From DATKCJ01 sp035513275 (GTDB taxonomy: Bacteria > Verrucomicrobiota > Verrucomicrobiia > Opitutales > Opitutaceae), in NCBI GenBank assembly GCA_035513275.1, contig DATKCJ010000258.1, forward strand, positions 1 to 14,272: DNA of 14,272 nt, written 5' to 3'. Below, piece after piece: positions 1 to 6,499 of this stretch. Both the position numbers and the translations under genes were made by a program. Each line of letters starts with the position of its first letter. Position 1 is the stretch's first letter. A model generated the notes under the pieces. It saw only the letters and a program-made list of their open reading frames with translations. It was not told where the DNA came from and made no database searches.

Positions 1-1
1 C

Positions 2-358
2 TCGCCCGGGAAAAACCAGTCCGGCAAGAGCAAGCGGCGGGCGCGGCGCCGAGGCAAGACGACCGCGGGCCAGATCTTCCGGCTGGCCGCGCACAGCATC
101 GCCAAGAGCAAATATCAGGCGCTGGGAGGATTTTACCGACGACTCAAAGCGCGCACCAGCGCGGCGGTAGCCAACGTGGCCACGGCGCGCAAACTCGCGG
201 TGCTGTTCTATTACGCGATGACCCAAGGGATGGCCTACGTTGAACGTGGGCTCGATGCCTACGAGGCGAGCTACCGTAAACACCAAGAGCGCTTCCTGCA
301 CAAACGCGCCGCCGAGCTCGGCTTTACACTCGTGCTGGCCCAACCTCAAACTACATGA
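2..358 (+). CDS. IS110-family transposase, C-terminal part (5' end outside window)
   Basis: The reading frame is open from the left edge and ends at TGA 356-358, giving 118 visible residues. The sequence fits the C-terminal Transposase_20 region of IS110-family DEDD/serine recombinases: an N-Q-S-G-K segment near the start (the region where the family has its conserved serine), a basic stretch KSKRRARRRGK, an alanine-rich helix, FYRRLKAR, then VATARKLAVLFYYAMTQG and a final AYEASY...KRAAELGF block. These enzymes cut and join DNA guided by a bridge RNA encoded in the element's non-coding end. The gene is not visibly damaged; only the window edge cuts it. An internal GTG at 176 is not a plausible start because the conserved blocks begin earlier in the same frame. 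The IS110 assignment is from memory of family motifs; the exact subgroup (IS110 or IS1111) is undecided. Confidence 0.85.
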   Translation, partial: SPGKNQSGKSKRRARRRGKTTAGQIFRLAAHSIAKSKYQALGGFYRRLKARTSAAVANVATARKLAVLFYYAMTQGMAYVERGLDAYEASYRKHQERFLHKRAAELGFTLVLAQPQTT

Positions 359-372
359 GTTCATTAGCAGGG

Positions 373-392
373 CGTCCGGCGGCAGCCGGACG
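373..392. repeat. GC-rich hairpin just downstream of the transposase
   Basis: CGTCCGGC (373-380) pairs perfectly with GCCGGACG (385-392) around a GGCA loop, 14 bases after the transposase stop codon. There is no following T-run, so it is not a classical intrinsic terminator. It could be part of the right-end structure of the IS element or a transcription-limiting hairpin. Confidence 0.5.
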
Positions 393-399
393 ACCGCGG

Positions 400-464
400 C
401 AATCCATCTGGAATCATTGCTGGATTGCTTCGTCTCCCTCCAAGCCGGGAGACTCGCAATGACA
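400..464. repeat. Dispersed-repeat-like foldback (GGATTGCTTCGTC / CTCGCAATGAC)
   Basis: CAATCC (400-405) pairs with GGATTG (422-427). A second foldback pairs ATTGC (424-428) plus TCTCCC (433-438) with GGGAGA (447-452) plus GCAAT (456-460). The pair of phrases GGATTGCTTCGTC and CTCGCAATGAC is one I recall from short interspersed repeats found in many unrelated bacterial genomes. No coding potential fits this stretch. Confidence 0.5.
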
Positions 465-520
465 AGAAGGGGTTCTGCGGCTAAGGTTGACGCCTATGCG
501 ACACGGCGGGAGGGCCTAAA

Positions 521-574
521 GCCCGCGCCCGGCTTGGCTCGCCGAAGCCTTGGCGAAGGCGGCAGGTCGCGGGC
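521..574. repeat. Multi-hairpin foldback element
   Basis: An outer arm GCCCGCG (521-527) is complementary to CGCGGGC (568-574). Inside are two smaller hairpins: GGCTT/AAGCC with an inner GGC/GCC pairing (531-549), and GCCTT/AAGGC around GGCG (547-560). This has the look of a palindromic intergenic repeat. It lies directly beyond the 3' end of the GH74 remnant and may mark where that gene's end was lost. Confidence 0.45.
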
Positions 575-598
575 TACCCGCTGAAGCCGCACATGATT

Positions 599-1020
599 CT
601 CAGTTTTCCCCCGGCTCCCCCCGACGATGCCGCGACCGCTTGTGCCGAGGTAGACGCGTCCCGGCACCTGTCCGTCTCCGGCCACCGCCCGGATCCAGCC
701 GTAGCGGCGCGTGGGATCGTCGATGCGCAACCAATTCACTCCCGAATCGCCGGATCGAAAAACTCCCTCAGTGCCGTCGACCCGGCCGTGGAGGAAAATG
801 GTGTCGCGTGCTCCATCCGCGGGGGCTCGACCGAAACCCATTTGATACGCGGCGTCGACTCGTGCGAGTTTTGCGAAGCCGCGGCCCGGAGTTGTTGAAA
901 CATACAGGCCGTCGCTCGCGTCGGTCTGCGCGTAGAGGAGCCCTCGCGCGGATGGGATGGATGGTAGGTCAGCCCGGTCACGAAGCCGCCGGCGCCGATC
1001 ACGATGTTGCGCCGGTGTAT
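599..1020 (-). pseudogene. Remnant of a GH74 xyloglucanase, frameshifted and internally deleted
   Basis: On the minus strand, one frame gives NIVIGAGGFVTGLTYHPSHP (about 1008 down to 949), which matches the start of GH74 beta-propeller xyloglucanases. Shifting by one base near 938-944 continues it as EGLLYAQTD, and then goes straight into residues typical of the GH74 C-terminus: DGLYVSTT, FAKLARVDAAYQMGFGRA, GVFRSGDSGVNWLRIDD and GRVYLGTSGRGI. GH74 enzymes are usually around 700 residues or more; here N- and C-terminal ends are joined with roughly 140 residues left, so the catalytic propeller is gone. The usual tyrosine-glycine-aspartate ending is also lost and runs into the neighbouring foldback repeat. 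The gene lay head-to-head with the GH31 gene across the operator at 1204-1221. Family assignment is from motif memory but several blocks agree. Confidence 0.78.
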
Positions 1021-1170
1021 TTTCCCACGACGGAGGGCCGCGGTGGGTTGTTCAATCGCCACCGCAGTGCATGAAAACCAGGTCGCGAGCGTGCAGCGTG
1101 CTATAGTGAGCGCAATTCGGGGAGTGCGCGTCGTTGACCGGCTTGCCATGGGAATCATGTCCGCACCCCG

Positions 1171-1188
1171 ATTCTGAACCGCCAGAAT
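1171..1188. promoter_or_regulatory. Short dyad upstream of the GH31 promoter
   Basis: ATTCTG (1171-1176) and CAGAAT (1183-1188) form a perfect inverted repeat around AACCGC. It sits just upstream of the proposed -35 box and could be a second protein-binding site. It does not resemble the LacI-type palindrome at 1204-1221, so the binder is unknown. Confidence 0.3.
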
Positions 1189-1193
1189 TCGGT

Positions 1194-1222
1194 TTGCCAG
1201 CTGTGATTTAACGTTACATCAT
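1194..1222 (+). promoter_or_regulatory. Proposed promoter of the GH31-lacI transcription unit
   Basis: TTGCCA (1194-1199) matches the -35 consensus in five of six positions. CATCAT (1217-1222) follows after 17 bases and matches the -10 box in four of six. The operator at 1204-1221 fills the spacer and overlaps the -10 box, the arrangement expected for steric repression. The start of transcription would fall near 1229. This is a prediction from sequence only. Confidence 0.4.
1204..1221. promoter_or_regulatory. LacI-type operator in front of the alpha-xylosidase gene
   Basis: TGATTTAACGTTACATCA is an 18-bp palindrome with a central CpG and one symmetric pair of mismatches (positions 5 and 14). 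Its layout, symmetric about a central CG, is typical of LacI-family sites. A near copy (15 of 18 identical) sits at 6325-6342 in front of the symporter gene, and the only regulator gene in the window, a LacI-family member, lies between them. Confidence 0.7.
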
Positions 1223-1272
1223 TTCAATTCGGTCGGCGCCGAAGGGGCGGTTCACGCAGAAAAAGAGACATC

Positions 1273-3549
1273 ATGAAATTCACTGACGGGGCCTGGATGG
1301 TGCAGCTTGGTTTGAAACTCCATCATCCGGTGGAGGTGCATCGAGTGGAGCGCGAAGGCGATACGATTGTCGTTTGCGCTCCGACGCGCCCGATCCGACA
1401 CCGCGGGGATACCCTGCAAGGGCCGGTGCTCACGCTCCGTTTGGACTCGCCTTTGGAGGGAGTCATCCGCGTGAGCATCGAACACTACGCGGGATCTCGT
1501 CGCCGGGGACCAGACACGATTTTACCGGGGTTGCCGCGGCCCGAGGTGGAGATCACCGAGGGCAGCGAGGAGGTCGTCTACACGAGCGGTGCGCTGCGGG
1601 CACGCTTGGCGAAGTCGGGCAATTGGTCGCTGGTCTTTGAGCGGCCCGATGGTGAGCGCTACACGCGAAGCGGGTTTCGCGGCGCGGGCTACGTCGAGGC
1701 GGACGATGGCCGCAGGTTTGTTTTCGAACAGCTCGATCTCGGAGTCGGCGAGAACGTCTACGGACTCGGCGAGCGTTTCACGGCCTTCGTCAAGAACGGG
1801 CAGGTCGTCGAAACTTGGAACAAGGACGGCGGCACCGGCAGCGATCAGTCCTACAAGAGCGTGCCGTTTTATCTGACGAATCGCGGCTATGGGGTGTTGG
1901 TCAACGACACCGGGCCGGTCTCGCACGAAGTCGCCTCGGAGCGGGTGTCGCGCGTGCAGTTCAGCGTGCCGGGCGAGCGCCTCGAGTATCTCGTGATCGC
2001 CGGCCCGACCCCGAAAGACGTGTTGACGCGGCTCACCGGGCTGACGGGCCGGCCGGCGCTGCCGCCCGCGTGGTCGTTCGGCTTGTGGCTCAGCACTTCG
2101 TTCACCACCGATTACGACGAGAAGACGGTGCACGGCTTCATCGACAAGTTTCGCGAATACAAACTTCCGCTTCACGTCTTTCACTACGACTGCTTTTGGA
2201 TGCGCGACTACTCATGGTGCGACTTCACGTGGGATGAGCGCACGTTTCCCGATCCTGTCGGGCAACTTCGCCGGCTGCACGAGCGAGGGCTCAAGGTCTG
2301 CGTCTGGATAAATCCCTACATCAGCCAGTTCTCGCGCCTCTTTCCCGAGGCGGTGAGCGGGAGGTTCATTCTGCGCAGGCCCGATGGCGAGCCGTGGCAG
2401 ACCGACCATTGGCAGCCGGGAATGGGGATCGTCGACTTCACCAATCCCGCTGCGCGCTCGTGGTTTCAGGAGCACCTCCGCCGTTTGATGCAGATGGGTG
2501 TGGATTGCTTCAAGTCTGACTTCGGCGAACGCATCCCGACCGACGTCGTTTATCACGACGGCACCGATCCGATCCGCATGCACAACCGCTACGCCGTGCT
2601 CTACAACGAGGCGGTCTTCCGTGTCGTCGAGGAGGTGAAGGGGAAAGGCGAGGCGCTCGTGTTCGCGCGCTCTGCTCACACAGGTGGACAGCAGTTTCCA
2701 GTGCACTGGGGTGGAGACTGCAGCTCCACATACGAGTCGATGGCCGAGAGCCTGCGCGGCGGGCTCTCACTCGGGCTTTGCGGCTTCGGCTACTGGAGCC
2801 ACGACATCGGTGGCTTCGAGGGAACTCCTCAGGCCGATGTCTACAAGCGCTGGGTTGCGTTCGGCTTGCTCTCGTCGCACAGCCGCCTGCATGGCAGCTC
2901 CAGTTACCGCGTGCCGTGGGACTTCGATCAGGAGGCTTGCGACGTGTTGCGGATCTTCACTCGCCTGAAATGTCGGCTCATGCCTTACCTTTTCGGCGTC
3001 GCACGTGAGGCGCACGATCGCGGTGTGCCGATCATGCGCGCGATGGTCCTCGAGTTTCCCGAAGACCTCGGCTGCGCTTCGCTCGATCGCCAATACATGC
3101 TAGGGCCGGATCTGCTGGTTGCACCCGTGCTCTCCGCCGACGGTCAGATCGATTACTACCTTCCCCCGGGCCGGTGGCGGCATCTCCTCAGCGGGGAAGT
3201 GCGCCCCGCAGGATGGCACCACGAACACTACGACTTCGCGAGCCTGCCGCTCTTCGTGCGTGGCGGCACGATCCTCGTGCTGGGCGCCGATGAGAGCCGG
3301 CCCGATTACGATTTCGCCGAGGGCGTGACTCTCCGGATCAATGATCTCGCCGACAGTGAATCCGCAGCGACGGAGATTCCTTCGTTGAATGGCGGAGAGA
3401 CCACACGCGTGAACGCGGTCCGCCGCGGCGGCGAGATCACCGTCACGCTCGCAGGGCGGATTCCTAAACACTGGTCCGTCGAAATCGCCGGAGTCGCCGG
3501 CAATCACACACAGAGCGACGGAAAGGGCTCCTTGACCGTTCCTGTCTGA
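1273..3549 (+). CDS. yicI: GH31 alpha-xylosidase (YicI/XylS type)
   Basis: This 758-residue protein is close to full-length E. coli YicI and follows it along its whole length, from MKFTDGAWMVQLGLKLHHP to the C-terminal beta domain. It releases alpha-1,6-linked xylose from the non-reducing end of xyloglucan oligosaccharides such as isoprimeverose. The nucleophile is Asp416 in CFKSDFGERIPTD and the acid/base is Asp482 in HWGGDC. The residues that set xylosidase over glucosidase preference in YicI are also present at the same numbers: Cys307-Phe308, Trp345 and Lys414. There is no signal peptide, so it should act in the cytoplasm on imported sugar. The ATG at 1273 is chosen because the protein aligns from its first residue and a weak purine-rich AAAGAGA lies upstream. 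It is followed by lacI, probably in one transcript under the operator at 1204-1221. Confidence 0.96.
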   Translation: MKFTDGAWMVQLGLKLHHPVEVHRVEREGDTIVVCAPTRPIRHRGDTLQGPVLTLRLDSPLEGVIRVSIEHYAGSRRRGPDTILPGLPRPEVEITEGSEEVVYTSGALRARLAKSGNWSLVFERPDGERYTRSGFRGAGYVEADDGRRFVFEQLDLGVGENVYGLGERFTAFVKNGQVVETWNKDGGTGSDQSYKSVPFYLTNRGYGVLVNDTGPVSHEVASERVSRVQFSVPGERLEYLVIAGPTPKDVLTRLTGLTGRPALPPAWSFGLWLSTSFTTDYDEKTVHGFIDKFREYKLPLHVFHYDCFWMRDYSWCDFTWDERTFPDPVGQLRRLHERGLKVCVWINPYISQFSRLFPEAVSGRFILRRPDGEPWQTDHWQPGMGIVDFTNPAARSWFQEHLRRLMQMGVDCFKSDFGERIPTDVVYHDGTDPIRMHNRYAVLYNEAVFRVVEEVKGKGEALVFARSAHTGGQQFPVHWGGDCSSTYESMAESLRGGLSLGLCGFGYWSHDIGGFEGTPQADVYKRWVAFGLLSSHSRLHGSSSYRVPWDFDQEACDVLRIFTRLKCRLMPYLFGVAREAHDRGVPIMRAMVLEFPEDLGCASLDRQYMLGPDLLVAPVLSADGQIDYYLPPGRWRHLLSGEVRPAGWHHEHYDFASLPLFVRGGTILVLGADESRPDYDFAEGVTLRINDLADSESAATEIPSLNGGETTRVNAVRRGGEITVTLAGRIPKHWSVEIAGVAGNHTQSDGKGSLTVPV

Positions 3550-3563
3550 TTGGCATGGAGGTT

Positions 3564-3576
3564 TGCGCGAAGCGCA
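3564..3576. other. Small hairpin between the GH31 and lacI genes
   Basis: TGCGC (3564-3568) pairs with GCGCA (3572-3576) around GAA, in the 75-base spacer between the GH31 stop and the preferred lacI start. It lacks a T-run and is short, so termination is doubtful. It might modestly reduce readthrough or be chance. Confidence 0.25.
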
Positions 3577-3624
3577 CTTGCTCCCATCCCCAGGTTACCC
3601 CAAGTCTCCGCGCCCGCCCCGGCA

Positions 3625-4716
3625 ATGCCACGTTCCCGAAAATCCAAGAAGCCGCACGCGGCTACACTCGCCGACGTCGGACGCGAGGCGGGGGTGTCTG
3701 CCATGGCGGCCTCCGCAGTGCTCAACGGTGCGCGCACCTCGTCTCGGTTTTCAGAGAGCACTCGCGCGCGAATCATCGAAGCCGCGCAGAAGCTCCAATA
3801 CCGGCCCAACGCTGCGGCCCGCGCACTCGTGCACCGCAGGATGAACTCGATCGGGATCGTGGGCGTGATCGAGGAGGATGAGCTGAATCACTATTTCCTC
3901 GCGGTCTTCAACGGCATCCTCGCCGAGGCGACCCACCGAAGGCAGAACGCCGCGGTCTTTTCGCTGCGAAATTGGGCGGACGATGCCGTCCGGCTGCACT
4001 CCTTCTGCGACGGCCGCATCGACGGCATGGTGCTGATCGCGCCGACGATCGATGAGACGATCGCACGTCAGCTACCGACGCACACGCCGTTCGTGTCCAT
4101 CCACTCAAACGCTCCGATTCCCGGCGTGGTGAACATCGAGTCCGACGAGGAGCACGGTGCGTTTGCGATGGTTGAGGCGCTGATCGCGCGTGGTCATCGC
4201 CGCATCATGCACATCGCCGGTCCTGAAGGCTACATCGGCGCCGATCGTCGCGTATCGGGCTACAAGGCGGCATTGAAGAAACACAATCTGCGTTTTGAAA
4301 GCCGGCTGCTGATGCACACCCGTTTCGAGACGCTGCACGGCCGCGAGACCATGAGTGCGTGGCTCCGGCAACATACAGGCGAGGCGCTGCCGCACGCGAT
4401 TTTCTGCGCCAACGACATGATCGCACTTGGCGTGATGGAGGCGCTCGCCGACGTCGGCCTGCAGGTGCCACACGACATATCAGTGGCAGGGTTCGACGAC
4501 ACACTTGCTGCGAGGACGACGTCGCCGCAGCTTGCCTCGGTGCGTCAGCCGCTCGTCGAGATGGGGCGCCTCGCGGCGGATACGTTGCTTGCGCGGATCG
4601 AATCCCAAGAGGCGCAGCCGCAGTCGCCAATTGTGTTGCCCGTCGAAGTCGTGATGCGCGGATCGGTCGCCGACCGGCCCGTGGTGGACCGGCTGGCACC
4701 GCCGGTTCGTCACTGA
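3625..4716 (+). CDS. LacI-family transcriptional regulator
   Basis: From ATG 3625 this is a 363-residue protein. A basic start (MPRSRKSKK) leads into the helix-turn-helix at about residues 14-35 (TLADVGREAGVS...AASAVLNG) and a hinge helix near 57-68 (LQYRPNAAARAL). The ligand-binding domain runs from about residue 73 with typical blocks: IGIVGVIEE, DGMVLIAP, RGHRRIMHIAGP, IFCANDMIALGVMEAL and ISVAGFDDT. It should bind a sugar derived from xyloglucan and release DNA at the operators 1204-1221 and 6325-6342. The frame is open back to 3550, with a TTG there, but the extra 25 residues are proline- and alanine-rich and outside the family, so ATG 3625 is preferred. No Shine-Dalgarno sequence is visible. 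It shares the GH31 transcript, so autoregulation is likely. Its 3' end lies four bases from the converging symporter gene. Confidence 0.94.
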   Translation: MPRSRKSKKPHAATLADVGREAGVSAMAASAVLNGARTSSRFSESTRARIIEAAQKLQYRPNAAARALVHRRMNSIGIVGVIEEDELNHYFLAVFNGILAEATHRRQNAAVFSLRNWADDAVRLHSFCDGRIDGMVLIAPTIDETIARQLPTHTPFVSIHSNAPIPGVVNIESDEEHGAFAMVEALIARGHRRIMHIAGPEGYIGADRRVSGYKAALKKHNLRFESRLLMHTRFETLHGRETMSAWLRQHTGEALPHAIFCANDMIALGVMEALADVGLQVPHDISVAGFDDTLAARTTSPQLASVRQPLVEMGRLAADTLLARIESQEAQPQSPIVLPVEVVMRGSVADRPVVDRLAPPVRH

Positions 4717-4720
4717 CACC

Positions 4721-6325
4721 TTACACCGTGCCGCGCCGTGCCTCGAGTTGGGCGCGGATCTCCGCCATGCGCGCCGGTGTGAGGCCGAAACGCAGCAGCG
4801 CGAAAAACGCGATGATCAGGCCCACGATCGGAATGACCGCGAGGTAGAGTCGGATGTTGAAGATCGCGTGATCGCTCTGCACCGGACCGAGCGCGGCGTC
4901 GAAGCCTGTGGATTGAAGAATGACTCCGGAGAAGAAGATGCCGGCGGCCATGCCGACCTTCATGATCCAGGAGCGCGTGGCGGAAAAAGCGCCTTCGCGT
5001 CGCTTGCCGGACTCGAGTTCGTCGGCGTCGACCACGTCTGCCATGATCGAGCCGTCGAGCATCCAGAACCCGACTCCCGTGAATGCGATGAATCCGGTGG
5101 CGAACATCTGCAGCCACTGGATCTCCGGGTCGTAGAGCCACCACGTCGCGGCAAAGACGACGATCGCGGACAATTGCACGACCTTCATCGCCTCGCGCTT
5201 GCCGAAACGGCGGGCCAGGTAGCTGAAGCACGGCACACCGATCAGGCCCATTACCATCCCCATCAGGCCCATCCCGAAGTTCCAAATGGATCCCAATGCC
5301 ACATCCCCGCGACATACGTAGTAAACCGTGCAGTAGTAACCGAGAGTTCCTACCATGCTCGTTCCCATCCCATAGGAGAACACCATCGCAAGTTGGGCTC
5401 GGAACGGGCGGCAGCTCAAGGTCTGCCAGAGAGTTTCGGTGAGCTTGATCTTTTTCTGGTCGGATCCGTTCGAAACAACCTTCGTGTAGTAGCGCTCCTT
5501 CAGCGTGAAAAAGAGCACGAACCCAACGAGCACCATGATCGCGCCCAGGATGGTGGTATACACCTGCGCTCCGAGCAGGACATTGGACACCTCGCCGCCT
5601 TCGGCAGCCGCCTCCCATCCAAACGGAGTCTTTATCAGCTCGACGACGCGTGACCATTGCAGCGTCAGCAGGCTGCTGAAAAAGGCGTGGAACCATGTCA
5701 CGCTGCGCGAAGCCATCAGAGACAGACGGTCGAAGGCGTCGGCCCCCGTCGCCCCAGCCCATACAGTGGCTGTGCAAAACGCTGCCGCCATGAACATCGC
5801 GATTTCCGGCAGCTTCTGAATGGCACCTTTGAACGCGAACACGCTCGTGCGCTCATGATAGTCCGGGGTCATCTCGTAGCCGAGGCTGTTGAAGGGCACC
5901 ATGACGCAGCTCACGATCGTGATGTAGATCGCCGAGGAGCCCACCATCCACCAGAAGTATTGCATCTCGCTCCAACCCTGGGGCACGGCAAAGAGCAGCG
6001 GCAGGCAGATGCCGGCCAGGATCCCGCCGACAAGGATGAACGGCCGCCGTCTTCCCCAGCGCGTGCGTGTGTTGTCGGACCACCATCCGAAGAACGGATC
6101 GGAGACCGCGTCGAAAAGCCTGTTCAACATCAACGCGAGGCTCACCAGCGTGGGAGACACGTGAAGGAAGATGTTGAACACCGGCCAGACCATCCCGACG
6201 TATAGCCAGTTGCCCCACATATCGATGATCGAGCCCGTGCCGTAGGCGATCTTCTCGCCAATCGGGACGAATCCCGTCCGGGTCGGCTCTGTTGCTTGCT
6301 GTCCCGGGGCGGGGAGGGGCTTCAT
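4721..6325 (-). CDS. GPH-family (MelB-like) sugar:cation symporter, MFS_2
   Basis: This 534-residue inner-membrane protein has the MFS_2 layout of about 12 membrane helices. The diagnostic motif FDAVSDPFFGWWSD followed by RTRWGRRRPF lies at residues 71-96. Asp72 and Asp76 match the cation-site aspartates 55 and 59 of MelB. Blocks such as MVPFNSLGYEMTPDYHERTS are also typical of the family. The stretch between the two halves (around residues 200-255) is longer than in MelB. The likely cargo is an alpha-xyloside such as isoprimeverose, taken up with Na+ or H+; this is inferred from the convergent alpha-xylosidase and the shared operator, not from the protein itself. The start at 6325 is the only good methionine before the first helix. 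No Shine-Dalgarno sequence precedes it; an operator touches the start codon instead. Confidence 0.92.
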   Translation of the reverse strand: MKPLPAPGQQATEPTRTGFVPIGEKIAYGTGSIIDMWGNWLYVGMVWPVFNIFLHVSPTLVSLALMLNRLFDAVSDPFFGWWSDNTRTRWGRRRPFILVGGILAGICLPLLFAVPQGWSEMQYFWWMVGSSAIYITIVSCVMVPFNSLGYEMTPDYHERTSVFAFKGAIQKLPEIAMFMAAAFCTATVWAGATGADAFDRLSLMASRSVTWFHAFFSSLLTLQWSRVVELIKTPFGWEAAAEGGEVSNVLLGAQVYTTILGAIMVLVGFVLFFTLKERYYTKVVSNGSDQKKIKLTETLWQTLSCRPFRAQLAMVFSYGMGTSMVGTLGYYCTVYYVCRGDVALGSIWNFGMGLMGMVMGLIGVPCFSYLARRFGKREAMKVVQLSAIVVFAATWWLYDPEIQWLQMFATGFIAFTGVGFWMLDGSIMADVVDADELESGKRREGAFSATRSWIMKVGMAAGIFFSGVILQSTGFDAALGPVQSDHAIFNIRLYLAVIPIVGLIIAFFALLRFGLTPARMAEIRAQLEARRGTV

Positions 6326-6342
6326 GTTGTAGCGCTAAATCA
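6325..6342 (-). promoter_or_regulatory. LacI-type operator touching the symporter start codon
   Basis: Read on the minus strand, TGATTTAGCGCTACAACA matches the site at 1204-1221 in 15 of 18 positions. Two of the three differences (positions 8 and 11) are mirror-image changes that keep the palindrome, giving a central AGCGCT in place of AACGTT. Its last base is the A of the symporter ATG. A repressor bound here would cover the expected transcription start and the translation start region. Confidence 0.68.
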
Positions 6343-6366
6343 GAAGACGCCGCGCGGAGCGGTCAA
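6337..6366 (-). promoter_or_regulatory. Proposed promoter of the symporter gene
   Basis: On the minus strand TTGACC (6366-6361) matches the -35 box in five of six positions. After 18 bases, TGATTT (6342-6337) gives a weak -10 match that overlaps the operator. With the ATG at 6325 the leader would be very short or absent. The -10 assignment is uncertain. Confidence 0.35.
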
Positions 6367-6432
6367 CCCACGAAATGGGAGGCAGGCCGGATTGCACGGC
6401 AACTCATCGCAGTCATTCGAGATTTGACGCGC

Positions 6433-6446
6433 GGGGCCTCCGCCCC
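6433..6446 (-). terminator. Possible weak terminator hairpin after the MuiA-like gene
   Basis: GGGGC (6433-6437) and GCCCC (6442-6446) form a five-base-pair GC hairpin in the 174-base gap between the MuiA-like gene and the symporter gene. There is no T-run on either strand, so it is at best a weak or factor-assisted terminator. Nothing else stands out between 6367 and 6499. Confidence 0.2.
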
Positions 6447-6499
6447 CACGGCGATGGGTGCGACAACAGCGGTGGAGCGCACGGGGCGCCAACAGCGAT

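Noticed and set aside
359..600. CRISPR array
   Set aside because: The foldbacks are not regularly spaced direct repeats, and no cas gene is present anywhere in the window.
550..1074. Plus-strand frame of 174 residues across the GH74 remnant
   Set aside because: It is arginine-rich with no motif; the minus strand explains this stretch as a decayed GH74 gene.
1107..1119. Possible promoter with TATAGT near 1112
   Set aside because: TGCTATAGT looks like an extended -10 box, but no acceptable -35 box sits upstream and the operator-overlapping promoter at 1194-1222 fits better.
4748..5653. A 301-residue open frame on the plus strand
   Set aside because: It lies wholly inside the symporter gene on the other strand. 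Its translation is rich in charged residues and histidine with no family motif, as expected from the antisense of a GC-rich gene.
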